Assembly: GCA_965204395.1 (NCBI GenBank)
Contig: OZ241987.1
Span: forward strand, 2,170,001-2,234,000
Direction of reading: 5' to 3'
DNA: 64,000 nucleotides
Source of the DNA: Bin87 sp965204395
GTDB taxonomy: Bacteria > Chloroflexota > Dehalococcoidia > Lucifugimonadales > UBA3495
Position 1 is the first letter of the stretch. Each line of letters begins with the position of its first letter. Shown piece by piece: positions 34,494-43,510 of the stretch. Below the pieces are notes generated by a model, which had not been told where the DNA came from, searched no databases, and saw only the letters and a program-made list of their open reading frames with translations. A program made the position numbers and the translations under genes.

Positions 34494-34832
34494 ATGCCGA
34501 TCGAATCACGCCGGGACAGCGGAACTCTCATCATTCAAACCGAAGAGCGCGTTGACAGCGCCAACGCGCAAGCATTCTACCAAGAGTTAGATTCTGCGAT
34601 TGAGTCTGATGACCGCGCTGTGGTCATGGACATGCAGCGATTGGCTTACATCAGTAGTGCGGGGCTGCGCGTGATCCTGCAGACTGCGCGCAAGTTGCAA
34701 CAACAGAATGCCAAGTTTGCGATTTGTTCACTTTCCGGAACTGTCCGGGAGGTTTTTGAAATCAGCGGCTTCGACCGTGTGATAGATATCCACTCCTCGC
34801 AGGAGGACGCGATTGCAGCCGTTAGCGGCTAA
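34494..34832 (+). CDS. STAS-domain anti-sigma factor antagonist
   Basis: A 112-residue STAS protein of the SpoIIAA/RsbV type. The phosphorylation motif is LAYISSAGLRVILQTARK, with the Ser that the kinase modifies. In partner switching, the unphosphorylated antagonist binds the RsbW-type kinase and frees its target. I start at the ATG at 34494, behind GGACGAGG; the frame to 34389 is unlike the family. It is the first of six genes on this strand, with the phosphatase 75 bases downstream and the kinase after it. Confidence 0.9.
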   Translation: MPIESRRDSGTLIIQTEERVDSANAQAFYQELDSAIESDDRAVVMDMQRLAYISSAGLRVILQTARKLQQQNAKFAICSLSGTVREVFEISGFDRVIDIHSSQEDAIAAVSG

Positions 34833-34907
34833 CGGGAGGCGGACGGCGGACTCAGTGAAATGCACTGATCGCCCGGTTGGTTTGGGATAACTGCGGAGGA
34901 AGAAATA

Positions 34908-36077
34908 ATGGATGAGACCGCGGGAGCATATCGGATACTAGTGGTTGACGACGAGCCTGATCTGGAACCGTTGGTTCTACAAAGGATGCGGCGCAGCATC
35001 CGTTCGGGCCAATACCAATTTGTTTTTGCGCAAAATGGAGTAGAAGCTTTACAGAAACTGGGGCAGGACACTGATATCGACATGGTCCTGTCCGACATCA
35101 ACATGCCGCAAATGGATGGGCTCTCATTGCTGGAGCGCATACCGGAAGTAGCTCCGGACACCCGGTCCGTCATCATCTCAGCCTACGGGGATATGAAAAA
35201 TATCAGGGCTGCGATGAACCGCGGGGCCTTTGACTTCGTCACCAAGCCCTTGGACTTCGACGATCTGCGGGTGACGATTGAGCGAACGCTCAACAACCTC
35301 GAGGCCTGGCGACAGGCGGAATCATCGCGCCTGCGGTTGGCGGCGATAGAAAACGAGCTGGATATCGCCAGCAAGATGCAGCAAAGCATCCTGCCAACCG
35401 AATTTCCCGAGTCTCCTCATTACGAAGTTTGCGGAAACATGACCCCAGCCAAGGAAGTAGGGGGCGACTTCTTTGACATATTCAACCTGGAGAATGGGCA
35501 CGTGGGCCTCGCCATCGCGGACGTGTCCGGTAAGGGCGTTCCGGCCGCGCTGTTCATGATGGCCAGCCGGACTTTGCTAAAGGGCGCCGCCATCGGCATG
35601 TATGAACCAGGCAAAGTCCTGGGCGAGGTCAACCAACTGCTGTACGAAGACAACGAAGCGATGATGTTCGTGACCTTGTTGTACGCAGTGTACGCCCCTG
35701 AAACCAGGACCTTGACCTACGCCAACGGAGGCCACACATTGCCGGTGCTGATCCACTCGGACGGCAGCCATACCGTTCTGCCCAGCACCAACGGTATCGC
35801 CCTTGGGGTGATGGGAGGGGCGGATTTCGAACAGGCCACGGTGTCGTGCTCGGCTGGCGACACAATTGTCTTTTACACGGACGGTGTCACCGAGGCGTTT
35901 AACGATCAGGGCGAAGAATTTGGGATGGACCGCCTGTTGAAGATTTTCGAGGCGCCCGTAGATAATTGCCGTACGACTATCGACTCGATCTTTGACACCG
36001 TGACCGAATTTGCCGGAGATGCTCCGCAGTTTGACGACATCACCTGTTTGGCTCTGCGGTGTACCGAGGCTTCCTGA
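34908..36077 (+). CDS. Response regulator fused to PP2C/SpoIIE-type phosphatase (RsbU-like)
   Basis: Residues 8-125 are a receiver domain: VVDDEPDL, the phospho-acceptor D63 in LSDINMPQMDG, VIISAYGD, and TKPLDF with the Lys. A short coiled linker (AAIENELDIASKMQQSILP) leads to a PP2C/SpoIIE domain at 180-385 with GGDFFDIF, ADVSGKGVPAALFM, ANGGH and FYTDGVTEA giving the metal ligands. The enzyme would dephosphorylate the STAS protein when its receiver is phosphorylated, presumably by the histidine kinase two genes downstream. Its stop overlaps the next start as TGATG. Confidence 0.93.
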   Translation: MDETAGAYRILVVDDEPDLEPLVLQRMRRSIRSGQYQFVFAQNGVEALQKLGQDTDIDMVLSDINMPQMDGLSLLERIPEVAPDTRSVIISAYGDMKNIRAAMNRGAFDFVTKPLDFDDLRVTIERTLNNLEAWRQAESSRLRLAAIENELDIASKMQQSILPTEFPESPHYEVCGNMTPAKEVGGDFFDIFNLENGHVGLAIADVSGKGVPAALFMMASRTLLKGAAIGMYEPGKVLGEVNQLLYEDNEAMMFVTLLYAVYAPETRTLTYANGGHTLPVLIHSDGSHTVLPSTNGIALGVMGGADFEQATVSCSAGDTIVFYTDGVTEAFNDQGEEFGMDRLLKIFEAPVDNCRTTIDSIFDTVTEFAGDAPQFDDITCLALRCTEAS

Positions 36078-36490
36078 TGAGCGCATCGGCATCCCTGAAA
36101 ATCGCTCCCACGCTGGACCAGTTGGAGCGCATCACGGCGATCGTCGAAGACCTGGGGGAACAGGACGACTGGCCCCCCGACTTGATCTTCAAAGTGAACC
36201 TGGTGCTCGATGAACTGAGCGTGAACATAGTGAATTACGGAGGGGAGGCCAGCGAAATTGAAGTGTCGCTGGCTGCCGATGCGGACGAGGTTCGGGTAGA
36301 AATCGCCGATGACGGCCGTCCTTTTGACCCGCTGAACGACGCCATGGAGCCGGATCTCGATGCGCCTCTAGAAGACAGGGCGATTGGCGGCTTGGGGATC
36401 CACCTGGTGCGGGAAATGATGGACGAATTGCATTACAGCCGCGAGGACGGCAAGAACCGGTTGGCAATGGTCAAGCGCAAAGGCGGATGA
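36077..36490 (+). CDS. RsbW-like serine kinase / anti-sigma factor (HATPase)
   Basis: A 137-residue GHKL ATPase of the RsbW/SpoIIAB type. N-box LVLDELSVNIVNYGG, G1 box IADDGRPFDPL and the late GGLGIHLVREMMDELHY are all present. It would phosphorylate the STAS antagonist and hold a sigma factor or other target. I start at 36077, whose ATG overlaps the upstream stop (TGATG). No sigma factor gene is in the window, so its target is unknown. Confidence 0.88.
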   Translation: MSASASLKIAPTLDQLERITAIVEDLGEQDDWPPDLIFKVNLVLDELSVNIVNYGGEASEIEVSLAADADEVRVEIADDGRPFDPLNDAMEPDLDAPLEDRAIGGLGIHLVREMMDELHYSREDGKNRLAMVKRKGG

Positions 36491-37782
36491 GGAGCATACT
36501 CGACCAACCAATAGGCAAGTTGTTACAACTTGCCGTTGTAGTCTTTGCGGTTGCCTTGGGTTTCGCAGGTTGTCGAGGCGATACCCAAGGCACATCACTT
36601 GGGCAGGACGGCGCGGTTGGCTCGTCAGCAGCGGCAACCCGACCGGCAACGCGGGCGCCCCAAGGCTCCGGGTCTCCCGGCGTATTCGATGACCGGATCC
36701 TGTTCGGGCAATCCGCTGCGTTCAGCGGCTTGGCGAGCCAGTTGGGAACCGGCATGAAGCTTGGCATCGAGGCGGCGTTCGCCGAGGCCAACCGGAACGG
36801 AGGAGTGCACGGCAGACAACTGGAATTGACCTCGCTGGACGATACCTACGAACCGGAACTGGCGATCACCAACACATCCCAGCTTATCGAAGAGGGGGTT
36901 TTCGCGCTCATCGGGGCGGTCGGAACACCAACGTCCCGCTCGGCCACGCCGGTAGCCCGCGAGGCGAAAGTTCCGTACATCGCGCCGTTCACTGGTGCGG
37001 CATTCCTGAGAGACGCCAGAAACCTGCCCAACGTGGTCAACATGCGGTCGTCGTACAACCAGGAAACCGAGGAGATGGTGGAGCGGTTGACACAGGACCT
37101 GGGCATCACCCGCATCGCCGTGATGTACCAGGATGATTCTTTCGGTCGGGCCGGCTACCAGGGAGCCAGAGAGGCCCTCAACCGGCGGGATATGCAGCCG
37201 GTGTCGGTTGGCCTGTATCCCAGAAATACCACCGCCGTTAAGACCGGATTGCTGGACCTGCAAAGGGGCAACCCCGAGGCGGTAATCATCATCGGGGCCT
37301 ATCGCCCGGTGGCATCCCTGATCGCCTGGGCGCGCCACATCGAGAAAGACTGGGAATTTATGACCGTGTCGTTCGTGGGCAGCAATGCGTTGGCCGAAGA
37401 ACTGGGGCCCGGCGGCGCCGGCGTGTACGTAACCCAGGTGGTCCCGTTTCCGACGGACGATTCGGTCCCAATAGTCGATTCATACTTGGGAGCGCTGGCC
37501 GAATACGACAGCGATGCAATCCCTGGATTCGTTTCGTTGGAGGGGTATCTCGCCGGTCGCTTGGCGATAACCGGGTTGGAACGTTGCGGGCGAGAGGTTG
37601 ACCGGGAGTGCTTCTTGGACCAACTCTACAGCCCGGAACCGATCGATCTGGACGGCTTTGAACTGAATTACGGAGACAACGACAACCAGGGTTCGGATAC
37701 CGTATTCTTGACGATGATCGGCGATGACGGCACGTATGTGCCGCTGGATACCCTGGACACACGGCGGAGGGCGTCCCGATGA
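36487..37782 (+). CDS. Lipoprotein substrate-binding protein (LivJ/Peripla_BP_6 type)
   Basis: A 431-residue branched-chain amino acid-type binding protein. The signal peptide ends in the lipobox LGFAGC with Cys 29, so it is a membrane-anchored lipoprotein. The mature domain reads ILFGQSAAFSGLASQLGTGMKLGIEAAF, VFALIGAVGTPTSRSA and RIAVMYQDDSFGRAG. No permease or ATPase gene is near. Its ATG overlaps the RsbW stop (ATGA) and its stop overlaps the histidine-kinase start (ATGA). It is therefore more likely a ligand sensor for the kinase than a transport component. Confidence 0.9.
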   Translation: MRSILDQPIGKLLQLAVVVFAVALGFAGCRGDTQGTSLGQDGAVGSSAAATRPATRAPQGSGSPGVFDDRILFGQSAAFSGLASQLGTGMKLGIEAAFAEANRNGGVHGRQLELTSLDDTYEPELAITNTSQLIEEGVFALIGAVGTPTSRSATPVAREAKVPYIAPFTGAAFLRDARNLPNVVNMRSSYNQETEEMVERLTQDLGITRIAVMYQDDSFGRAGYQGAREALNRRDMQPVSVGLYPRNTTAVKTGLLDLQRGNPEAVIIIGAYRPVASLIAWARHIEKDWEFMTVSFVGSNALAEELGPGGAGVYVTQVVPFPTDDSVPIVDSYLGALAEYDSDAIPGFVSLEGYLAGRLAITGLERCGREVDRECFLDQLYSPEPIDLDGFELNYGDNDNQGSDTVFLTMIGDDGTYVPLDTLDTRRRASR

Positions 37783-40136
37783 AGGAGAGGCTTGGCAAGC
37801 TTCGGGAACTAATCCGTAGGCTCCCAAAAAACAGCGTCAGCGCGCTGCCCCAAATGGGGCGCAGACTGCGAGAGGTAAGACTCAGCCAGATTCTTGAGCT
37901 GCGTTTCCGCATTTCGGCGCAGCTTTACCTGGCTATTGGCGGCGCGGTGGTGCTGACCATTGCCGCTTGTCTGGTGGGATGGGTGTCCTTCAACCAGGTG
38001 GCGGCATCCCAAACCCGCGTTACCGACGGTAGCGTGCCGGAACTGGCTGCCGCGTTCGGTGTGGCGCAGTACAGCGGTGATCTGGTTACCGCCGCCGCAG
38101 AACTCTCGGTGTCGTCCACCCCGGAAGAAGTATTGGAAGTTGGCGATCAGATCGCCAGCGCCCACGAATCGTTCAACGAACAACTGGCTATCCTGGAGGG
38201 CCGTGGGGGGGAAGACGCGAAATTCGAACGGATACACACGTATTCTGCGGCGTTGATAGATAACATCGCCGGCATTAACAACGGAATCTGGTCCAGTTTC
38301 ACCCTCAACGATCAATTGGCCACGATGGGGACGGAGTTGGAAGAACTCCGGTTCGAGCTCAACGGCATCATCGTGGAGGAGATGGACAACCAACTCTTCT
38401 ACACCGTAACGGGTTATCAACAACTTGACCAACCGGCTGCTGACCGAACGGACCACCTGTCGGAGCCTCAGCTGGAGCGCTACCGCCACTTGGCGGAGCT
38501 GCGATCCAACGCGAACATAGCAACGCAGTTGCTGTCCAGCGCGGCGATCATTTCCGAACCGTCTCTGATAGAACCGCTGCGCGAGCGGTTCGAATCATCC
38601 GCGCATCACATACAAAGCAACCTGTTCCAACTGAGGGGAACGCCGTTGCACGATGAGCTGGCGCCCCCGTTCGAACGTCTGCTTGAGATGGGCCTGGCGG
38701 ATGGCAACGGTTTCAGCGTCCGCGCCCAACAGTTGGCTCTTGAGGAGCGCCAGGAACTACTGTTGGAGAATAACCAACTGATTGCCACGTTGTTGATTGA
38801 CGAGGTTGACGAGCTGGTGGTTGGAGCCGAGAACGGGGCGCAGGTCGCCACCGAAGCCTCCTCGCAGTCCATATTCACCGGCCGCATACTCCTGATCGCC
38901 ATCAGCTTGATCAGCGTCGGCGGCGCGTTGCTCATCGCGTGGCTGTTCGTCGGTCGGGTGCTACTCCGTCGTCTGGAATTGCTCTCGGGTTGGATGCGGA
39001 CGATGGCCAGCGGAGACCTGGACGCCGAGGTCGATATCGGTGGTCGCGATGAGGTGGCCGACATGGCTGCTGCGCTGGAGGTATTCCGCCGGCACGCTCA
39101 GGAAGCCATCCGATTGAACCTGGTGGAACAACTAGCCGAGGAATTGGAAGGCAAAAACGCTGAGTTGGAAGGCATCAACGCCGAACTGGACGGCAAGAAC
39201 CACGAGCTGGAAGAGGTGCTGGAGAACCTGACCGCCGCGCAGGACCGCATCGTCGCGCAGGAAAAGTTGGCGTCTTTGGGTCAGCTCACTGCCGGAGTCG
39301 CCCACGAGATCAGGAACCCGTTGAATTTCGTCAAGAACTTCTCCGAATCATCCGAGGAACTGCTGGATGAGATGCGCGAAACCCTGGAAGAGAATGACGA
39401 CGGCCATCTGGATGACGAGCAAAAGGAATTGATCCAGGACATCTTCTCGGACCTGACCGAGAACCTCGAACGCATCCGCATGCACGGAGACCGGGCAAAC
39501 CGCATCGTTCAGGACATGCTGCTGATGGGAAGGGAATCCGTTAGTCATCAGATGAGCAGCATCAACAACCTGCTGGATGAGCACGCGCGCCTGGCTTATC
39601 ACAGCGCCCGGGCGCTGGATTCTGACTTCCAGCTTGACTTGCAATATGACTTCGAGGAGATGGACGAAATCGACGTCAACCCGCGAGACATCGGTCGGGT
39701 ATTCCTGAACATGGTGAGCAACGCCTGCTACGCCACCGATGAAAAGCGGCGAATGCTGATGGAGGGCGCCGGCGAGAACGGCTACATGCCCACGCTGCTG
39801 CTCACCACGCGCAAGAAAGAGGATGGGGTCGAAGTCCGTATTCGGGATAACGGCAGTGGCATGCCGCCGGACGTCATCGAGCAGATCTTCAACCCGTTCT
39901 TCACCACCAAACCCACTGGGCAGGGCACGGGACTGGGGCTGTCCATTTGCAGCGACATCATCCGCGAGCATGGCGGCACAATTGATGTAGTGTCCGAGCC
40001 TGGGGAATATACCGAGATGGTCATAGGCTTGCCGCTGGAGGCTCCCCAGGTGCCGGACCTGCATCATGTCGATGATGAGGAAGAACCGGAAGCCGAACCC
40101 GTGGTTGGAGCCAGCCGCGACGGACAGGACGACTAG
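37779..40136 (+). CDS. Membrane sensor histidine kinase with HAMP domain
   Basis: The 785-residue protein has a membrane helix at about 47-71, a large extracytoplasmic helical domain (75-365), a second helix at 368-392, a HAMP domain, and a coiled coil with ELEGKNAELEGINAELDGKN. The kinase core follows: phospho-acceptor H509 in AGVAHEIRNPLNFV, N-box FLNMVSNACYATDE, G1 DNGSGMPP and FTTKPTGQGTGLGLS. The long outer domain and the coupled lipoprotein gene suggest the binding protein presents its ligand to this kinase, which would then phosphorylate the receiver-phosphatase at 34908. Confidence 0.93.
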   Translation: MKERLGKLRELIRRLPKNSVSALPQMGRRLREVRLSQILELRFRISAQLYLAIGGAVVLTIAACLVGWVSFNQVAASQTRVTDGSVPELAAAFGVAQYSGDLVTAAAELSVSSTPEEVLEVGDQIASAHESFNEQLAILEGRGGEDAKFERIHTYSAALIDNIAGINNGIWSSFTLNDQLATMGTELEELRFELNGIIVEEMDNQLFYTVTGYQQLDQPAADRTDHLSEPQLERYRHLAELRSNANIATQLLSSAAIISEPSLIEPLRERFESSAHHIQSNLFQLRGTPLHDELAPPFERLLEMGLADGNGFSVRAQQLALEERQELLLENNQLIATLLIDEVDELVVGAENGAQVATEASSQSIFTGRILLIAISLISVGGALLIAWLFVGRVLLRRLELLSGWMRTMASGDLDAEVDIGGRDEVADMAAALEVFRRHAQEAIRLNLVEQLAEELEGKNAELEGINAELDGKNHELEEVLENLTAAQDRIVAQEKLASLGQLTAGVAHEIRNPLNFVKNFSESSEELLDEMRETLEENDDGHLDDEQKELIQDIFSDLTENLERIRMHGDRANRIVQDMLLMGRESVSHQMSSINNLLDEHARLAYHSARALDSDFQLDLQYDFEEMDEIDVNPRDIGRVFLNMVSNACYATDEKRRMLMEGAGENGYMPTLLLTTRKKEDGVEVRIRDNGSGMPPDVIEQIFNPFFTTKPTGQGTGLGLSICSDIIREHGGTIDVVSEPGEYTEMVIGLPLEAPQVPDLHHVDDEEEPEAEPVVGASRDGQDD

Positions 40137-40138
40137 AT

Positions 40139-40849
40139 ATGACTAACCAATCCGACGCGGGCGGCTCATCGGGCGCCGAATCCCGCCTGGGCATGGCGGT
40201 AGAGCAGGTGCTGGTGGGCCCGCCCCACGAAGGCGAAGCCGGCGAGGGGCTGGTGATCCGCACGAATCGGGGCGATATTCGCGCCATCCTCCACGCCGCT
40301 CCCGATACCAAACGCGCGGTGATCTGGGTATGCGGCGCGCGCGGCGGATTCGGCGGGCCGGCCAGCGGCATGTACGCCGACCTCTCGGAGGAATTCATCG
40401 GCAACGGAATCACCTCGCTGAGGATGGACTACCGGCACCCCAACGAGATCCAGGAGTGTGCCCTCGACCTCTTGGCCGGCGTCAACTTCCTGCGGGCATT
40501 GGAGTATGGGCCGGTGGTGGTGGTGGGCCATTCCTTCGGAGGAGCGGTGGTGATTGCGGCGGGAGCGTTCAGCGATCACGTTGCCGGTGTAGTGTCCCTG
40601 TCGCCCCAGACCTACGGCGCGCAGGGAGCCGGCATGCTGTCCCCCACGCCGCTTCTGGTGGTGCATGGCAAAGCCGATACCAGGCTGCCATTCTCGTGCG
40701 CGGTGGCGATCCACGACTGGGCCAAAGACCCCCGGGAACTGGTTCTCTACGAAGGCGCGGAACACCGGCTGGACGAATGCCGGGACCAGCTGATGGATTT
40801 ATTGCGCGGCTGGATACCGGACAAGCTCACCGCAGCCGCCGACGTATAG
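40139..40849 (+). CDS. Alpha/beta hydrolase (dienelactone hydrolase-like)
   Basis: A 236-residue alpha/beta hydrolase. The nucleophile elbow is VVVVGHSFGGAVV, an Asp follows in VHGKADTRLPF and the catalytic His is in EGAEHRLDE. The early strand VIWVCGARGGFGGPASG gives the oxyanion region. No signal peptide. It begins two bases after the histidine-kinase stop, so it is the last gene of the signalling operon, but its substrate and link to signalling are unknown. Confidence 0.85.
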   Translation: MTNQSDAGGSSGAESRLGMAVEQVLVGPPHEGEAGEGLVIRTNRGDIRAILHAAPDTKRAVIWVCGARGGFGGPASGMYADLSEEFIGNGITSLRMDYRHPNEIQECALDLLAGVNFLRALEYGPVVVVGHSFGGAVVIAAGAFSDHVAGVVSLSPQTYGAQGAGMLSPTPLLVVHGKADTRLPFSCAVAIHDWAKDPRELVLYEGAEHRLDECRDQLMDLLRGWIPDKLTAAADV

Positions 40850-41002
40850 ACCTGACCCTGCGTTTATAGACCGGATCGGCTACGACGGCTACTAAACGAT
40901 TGCGTTCAGGTCGCTGGACGACAAGCGGGCGGCGCGGTACTTGTTCCGAAGTTGCTGCATCTGACGGGCGGTATGGCCCGCGAATTAGGGTCGGACAAAA
41001 GC

Positions 41003-41024
41003 GGGGACGGTAAAGCCCGCCCCC
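41003..41024. repeat. Imperfect palindrome of the GGGGC family
   Basis: GGGGACGG and CCCGCCCC flank TAAAG, an imperfect stem. The surrounding 288 bases between the hydrolase and hicB hold no gene I can support. Confidence 0.4.
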
Positions 41025-41137
41025 GATCATTGAGCGGCTTGACCAGGATTGCGCGTGGCGGATAATTGGTAGCATGCCACCCCGATTCGATAATTGTGGC
41101 CCGTCCTAACCGTCAGCCAAACACGGGAGGAAACAAG

Positions 41138-41449
41138 GTGCAATTCGCCTGTTACGCTTGGCGCCTGGATGATCAGGAGTGGGAAGCCATTTGTACCGAC
41201 TTGGACATCGCCGCGCAGGGAACCAGCCTGGACGAAGCGAAACGAGAACTCGAAGCCGCGGTGTCTGCATACGTTGAATACGTTTTGACGCTGCCGGAGG
41301 AGGAGGTCAGCGAGTTCCTGAACCGCAAATCTCCCCTTGGGCTCCGCCTGCGATTGGGGATGCGTTACCGTTGGTCGGCTCTTATTCGGTTGCTCAACGC
41401 CACACCGCGTTTCGCGAAGCCGTGGGTTGTTGAGATGCCCGCCCAGTGA
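41138..41449 (+). CDS. hicB: HicB-family antitoxin
   Basis: A 103-residue HicB-type protein, with the degenerate RNase H-like fold WEAICTDLDIAAQGTSLDEAKRELEAAV near residues 15-45. I start at the GTG at 41138, seven bases after GGGAGG; the longer frame from 41066 is not coding-like. The next gene, hicA, begins at a GTG that overlaps this stop. The order, antitoxin first, is one of the two known arrangements. Confidence 0.82.
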   Translation: MQFACYAWRLDDQEWEAICTDLDIAAQGTSLDEAKRELEAAVSAYVEYVLTLPEEEVSEFLNRKSPLGLRLRLGMRYRWSALIRLLNATPRFAKPWVVEMPAQ

Positions 41450-41661
41450 CCTACCGGCAACTGATCAGGATCCTGGAAGACAACGGTTGCCAAAGGGTGC
41501 GAAACCCGCCCGGTTCGCATGTGGTTTACGAGCGAATGACTCCTGAGGGCCGGCGCGTGTTCCCGGTGGCCGTGTCCAGATTAGGAGCAGATGTCGCGCC
41601 CGGCACGCTGGCCGCAATCATTCGTCAGTCCGGTCTCCCCAGGGACCTGTTCAGGCGATAG
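41446..41661 (+). CDS. hicA: HicA-family mRNA interferase toxin
   Basis: A 71-residue double-stranded-RNA-binding-fold toxin. It begins TYRQLIRILEDNGCQRVRN, then GSHVVYE, whose His is the catalytic residue of HicA, and ends with PGTLAAIIRQSGLPRDLF, the standard C-terminal helix. The GTG start overlaps the hicB stop (GTGA). It is convergent with panE, one base apart. Confidence 0.9.
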   Translation: MTYRQLIRILEDNGCQRVRNPPGSHVVYERMTPEGRRVFPVAVSRLGADVAPGTLAAIIRQSGLPRDLFRR

Positions 41662-41662
41662 T

Positions 41663-42592
41663 TTATTGGGAGCCGCCGGCCGCGTAGGGTTTCAGCGCCG
41701 CGTAGATCACGTCGTTGATGGGCGTGGGGACTCCGGTCTCCTCGCCGGCCCGAACCACCGCGCCATTGAGCGCTTCCAGTTCCATGGGACGGCCGGCGGT
41801 CAGGTCGGCGTGCATGGACGCGCGCATCGCCGCCCCGCCGGATTCGATGTAGCTCAGGGTGTCCGGCACAATGCCGGGGGCCAGGTCCACGTTGGCAGCG
41901 CGGGCCACCCGCTCGATCTCGTCCATGCAGCCGATGATGATCTTGCGCCACTCGGGTCGGGGCAGCAACTCATTGATGTACTCGCGGGCCAACGAACTGG
42001 TGCCGGCCATGGTGGCGATGAACAGGAACTTGGTCCACAGGGTGATGGCGATGTCGTCGGACGCCTCGGCGGGCACGCCGGATGCCTGGAAGGCGGCGCA
42101 GATTTCCGCAGCCCTCGCGCCGTGGGACGAGTCGGCTCCGCGAACGGGCCCGGTGACGATGCGCACCACGGGGCCGGCCTGCCGAACGGCGCCGGGACCC
42201 AGTCGGCTGGCCTCGATGTAGGCAGCGCCGGGCAGCACAACGGCGTTTGAGAAGACGTCCAGCAGCGGCCGGAAGGAATCTATGCCGTTCTGCAGGCACA
42301 GAACCGCCGTGTCTGGCCCGACCATGGGAGACATGGCCGGCACGGCGTCCGCGTTTTGATAAGTCTTGGTGGTAAGCAGGGCGAGGTCAACGGGGCCCAC
42401 ATCGGCAGGATTGTCGGTGGCGGAGCAGGCTACGACAAAATCGCCGGCTTCGGTCTGCATCCGCAACCCGTCCCGTCGGATGGCGTCCAGGTGCTCGCCG
42501 CGTGCGATGAGAGTGACATCGTGGCCGTCGCGGGCCAGCATGCCCCCAAAGTATCCGCCGATGCTGCCGGCGCCCATCACTGCAACTTTCAT
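41663..42592 (-). CDS. panE: 2-dehydropantoate 2-reductase (ketopantoate reductase)
   Basis: A 309-residue KPR-family NADPH reductase, a step of pantothenate synthesis. The nucleotide-binding motif is VMGAGSIGGYFGGMLARDGHDVTLIAR. LTTKTYQ and the conserved LQNGID are present. The late motif WTKFLFIATMAGTSS gives the catalytic Lys, and the C-terminal domain has GRPMELEALNGAVVRAGEETGVPTP. Genomes of this lineage often hold several KPR-like paralogues, so a role outside pantothenate synthesis cannot be excluded. galU lies 27 bases upstream on the same strand. Confidence 0.88.
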   Translation of the reverse strand: MKVAVMGAGSIGGYFGGMLARDGHDVTLIARGEHLDAIRRDGLRMQTEAGDFVVACSATDNPADVGPVDLALLTTKTYQNADAVPAMSPMVGPDTAVLCLQNGIDSFRPLLDVFSNAVVLPGAAYIEASRLGPGAVRQAGPVVRIVTGPVRGADSSHGARAAEICAAFQASGVPAEASDDIAITLWTKFLFIATMAGTSSLAREYINELLPRPEWRKIIIGCMDEIERVARAANVDLAPGIVPDTLSYIESGGAAMRASMHADLTAGRPMELEALNGAVVRAGEETGVPTPINDVIYAALKPYAAGGSQ

Positions 42593-42619
42593 GGATCAGC
42601 CCTTGGTTGGATGCGGTGG

Positions 42620-43486
42620 TTACAGTTGCGCGGCCAGACCCTTGATCAGCGCCGTCGCCGCCTCGCGAGTGTCGTCGCGCTGCAGGGCGTGTTCCAGCGA
42701 AGCCCGCAGCAGTCCCATCGGGTTGCCGCCGTCGTACCGGATGCCCTCGAACTCGCAGGCGTACAGCGGCGTGTCTTCCATCAGCAGGGCCAGCCCATCG
42801 GTGAGTTGGATCTCATCGCGCGCGCCGGGCGGAGTTCGCTCCAGGCAGTCGAAAACGGCTGCGGGCAGCAGGTAGCGTCCCACGATGGACAGGTTGGACG
42901 GGGCGGTGCCTGGCGGCGGTTTCTCGACAAGTCCACGTATCAGGTGACGGTTGCCGTCGCTGGATTCCGTGTCAACAACGCCGTAGTTATGCACAATCTC
43001 CCAGGGAACGCGCTCCACGGCGACGGCGGCTGCATCGTTGGGCGTCGCCGCCATCATCTGCGACAATGCCCCCGGCTCGTGGGCGATGATGTCGTCGGGC
43101 AGGATGACGGCGAAGGGTTCGTCGCCCACCGCATCGCGGGCCGTCAGCACGGCGTGGCCTAGACCCAGCGGCTCCTCCTGGATCACGAAGGACACGTCGG
43201 CCAAACGCGCACCGGACTTTACCTTCTCCAGCAGCCCCTCGTCGTCGGCCAGCCGTTCCTCAAGGTCGGGACGAGGCCGGAAGTAGTCAGCGATCCCCTC
43301 CTTGCCGGGAGAGGTCACGACAATCACGTCGGTGATGCCGGCCTCCGCCGCCTCGGCCACCACGTACTGCAGCATGGGCCGGTCCAGGATGGGCAAAAGC
43401 TCCTTGGGAACGGAGCGGGTAACGGGCAGAAAACGCGTCCCCAGACCGGCGGCAGGGATTACGGCTTTACGAATGACGGAAGACAT
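42620..43486 (-). CDS. galU: UTP-glucose-1-phosphate uridylyltransferase
   Basis: A 288-residue GalU-type nucleotidyltransferase that makes UDP-glucose. The family motif reads VIRKAVIPAAGLGTRFLPVTRSVPKELLPILDRPMLQY, split here only for description, with later FVIQEEPLGLGHAV, VILPDDII and the Lys/Asp region VEKPPPGTAPSNLSIVGRYLL. I choose the ATG at 43486; an in-frame ATG at 43498 is equally possible, and neither has a clear ribosome site. It probably serves envelope polysaccharide synthesis. Confidence 0.92.
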   Translation of the reverse strand: MSSVIRKAVIPAAGLGTRFLPVTRSVPKELLPILDRPMLQYVVAEAAEAGITDVIVVTSPGKEGIADYFRPRPDLEERLADDEGLLEKVKSGARLADVSFVIQEEPLGLGHAVLTARDAVGDEPFAVILPDDIIAHEPGALSQMMAATPNDAAAVAVERVPWEIVHNYGVVDTESSDGNRHLIRGLVEKPPPGTAPSNLSIVGRYLLPAAVFDCLERTPPGARDEIQLTDGLALLMEDTPLYACEFEGIRYDGGNPMGLLRASLEHALQRDDTREAATALIKGLAAQL

Positions 43487-43510
43487 CGCAGCGATCATAT
43501 CATGGGGCCA

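Noticed and set aside
36487..37782. Branched-chain amino acid ABC transporter locus
   Set aside because: Only the binding protein is present; overlaps with kinase and RsbW-like genes point to sensing rather than uptake.
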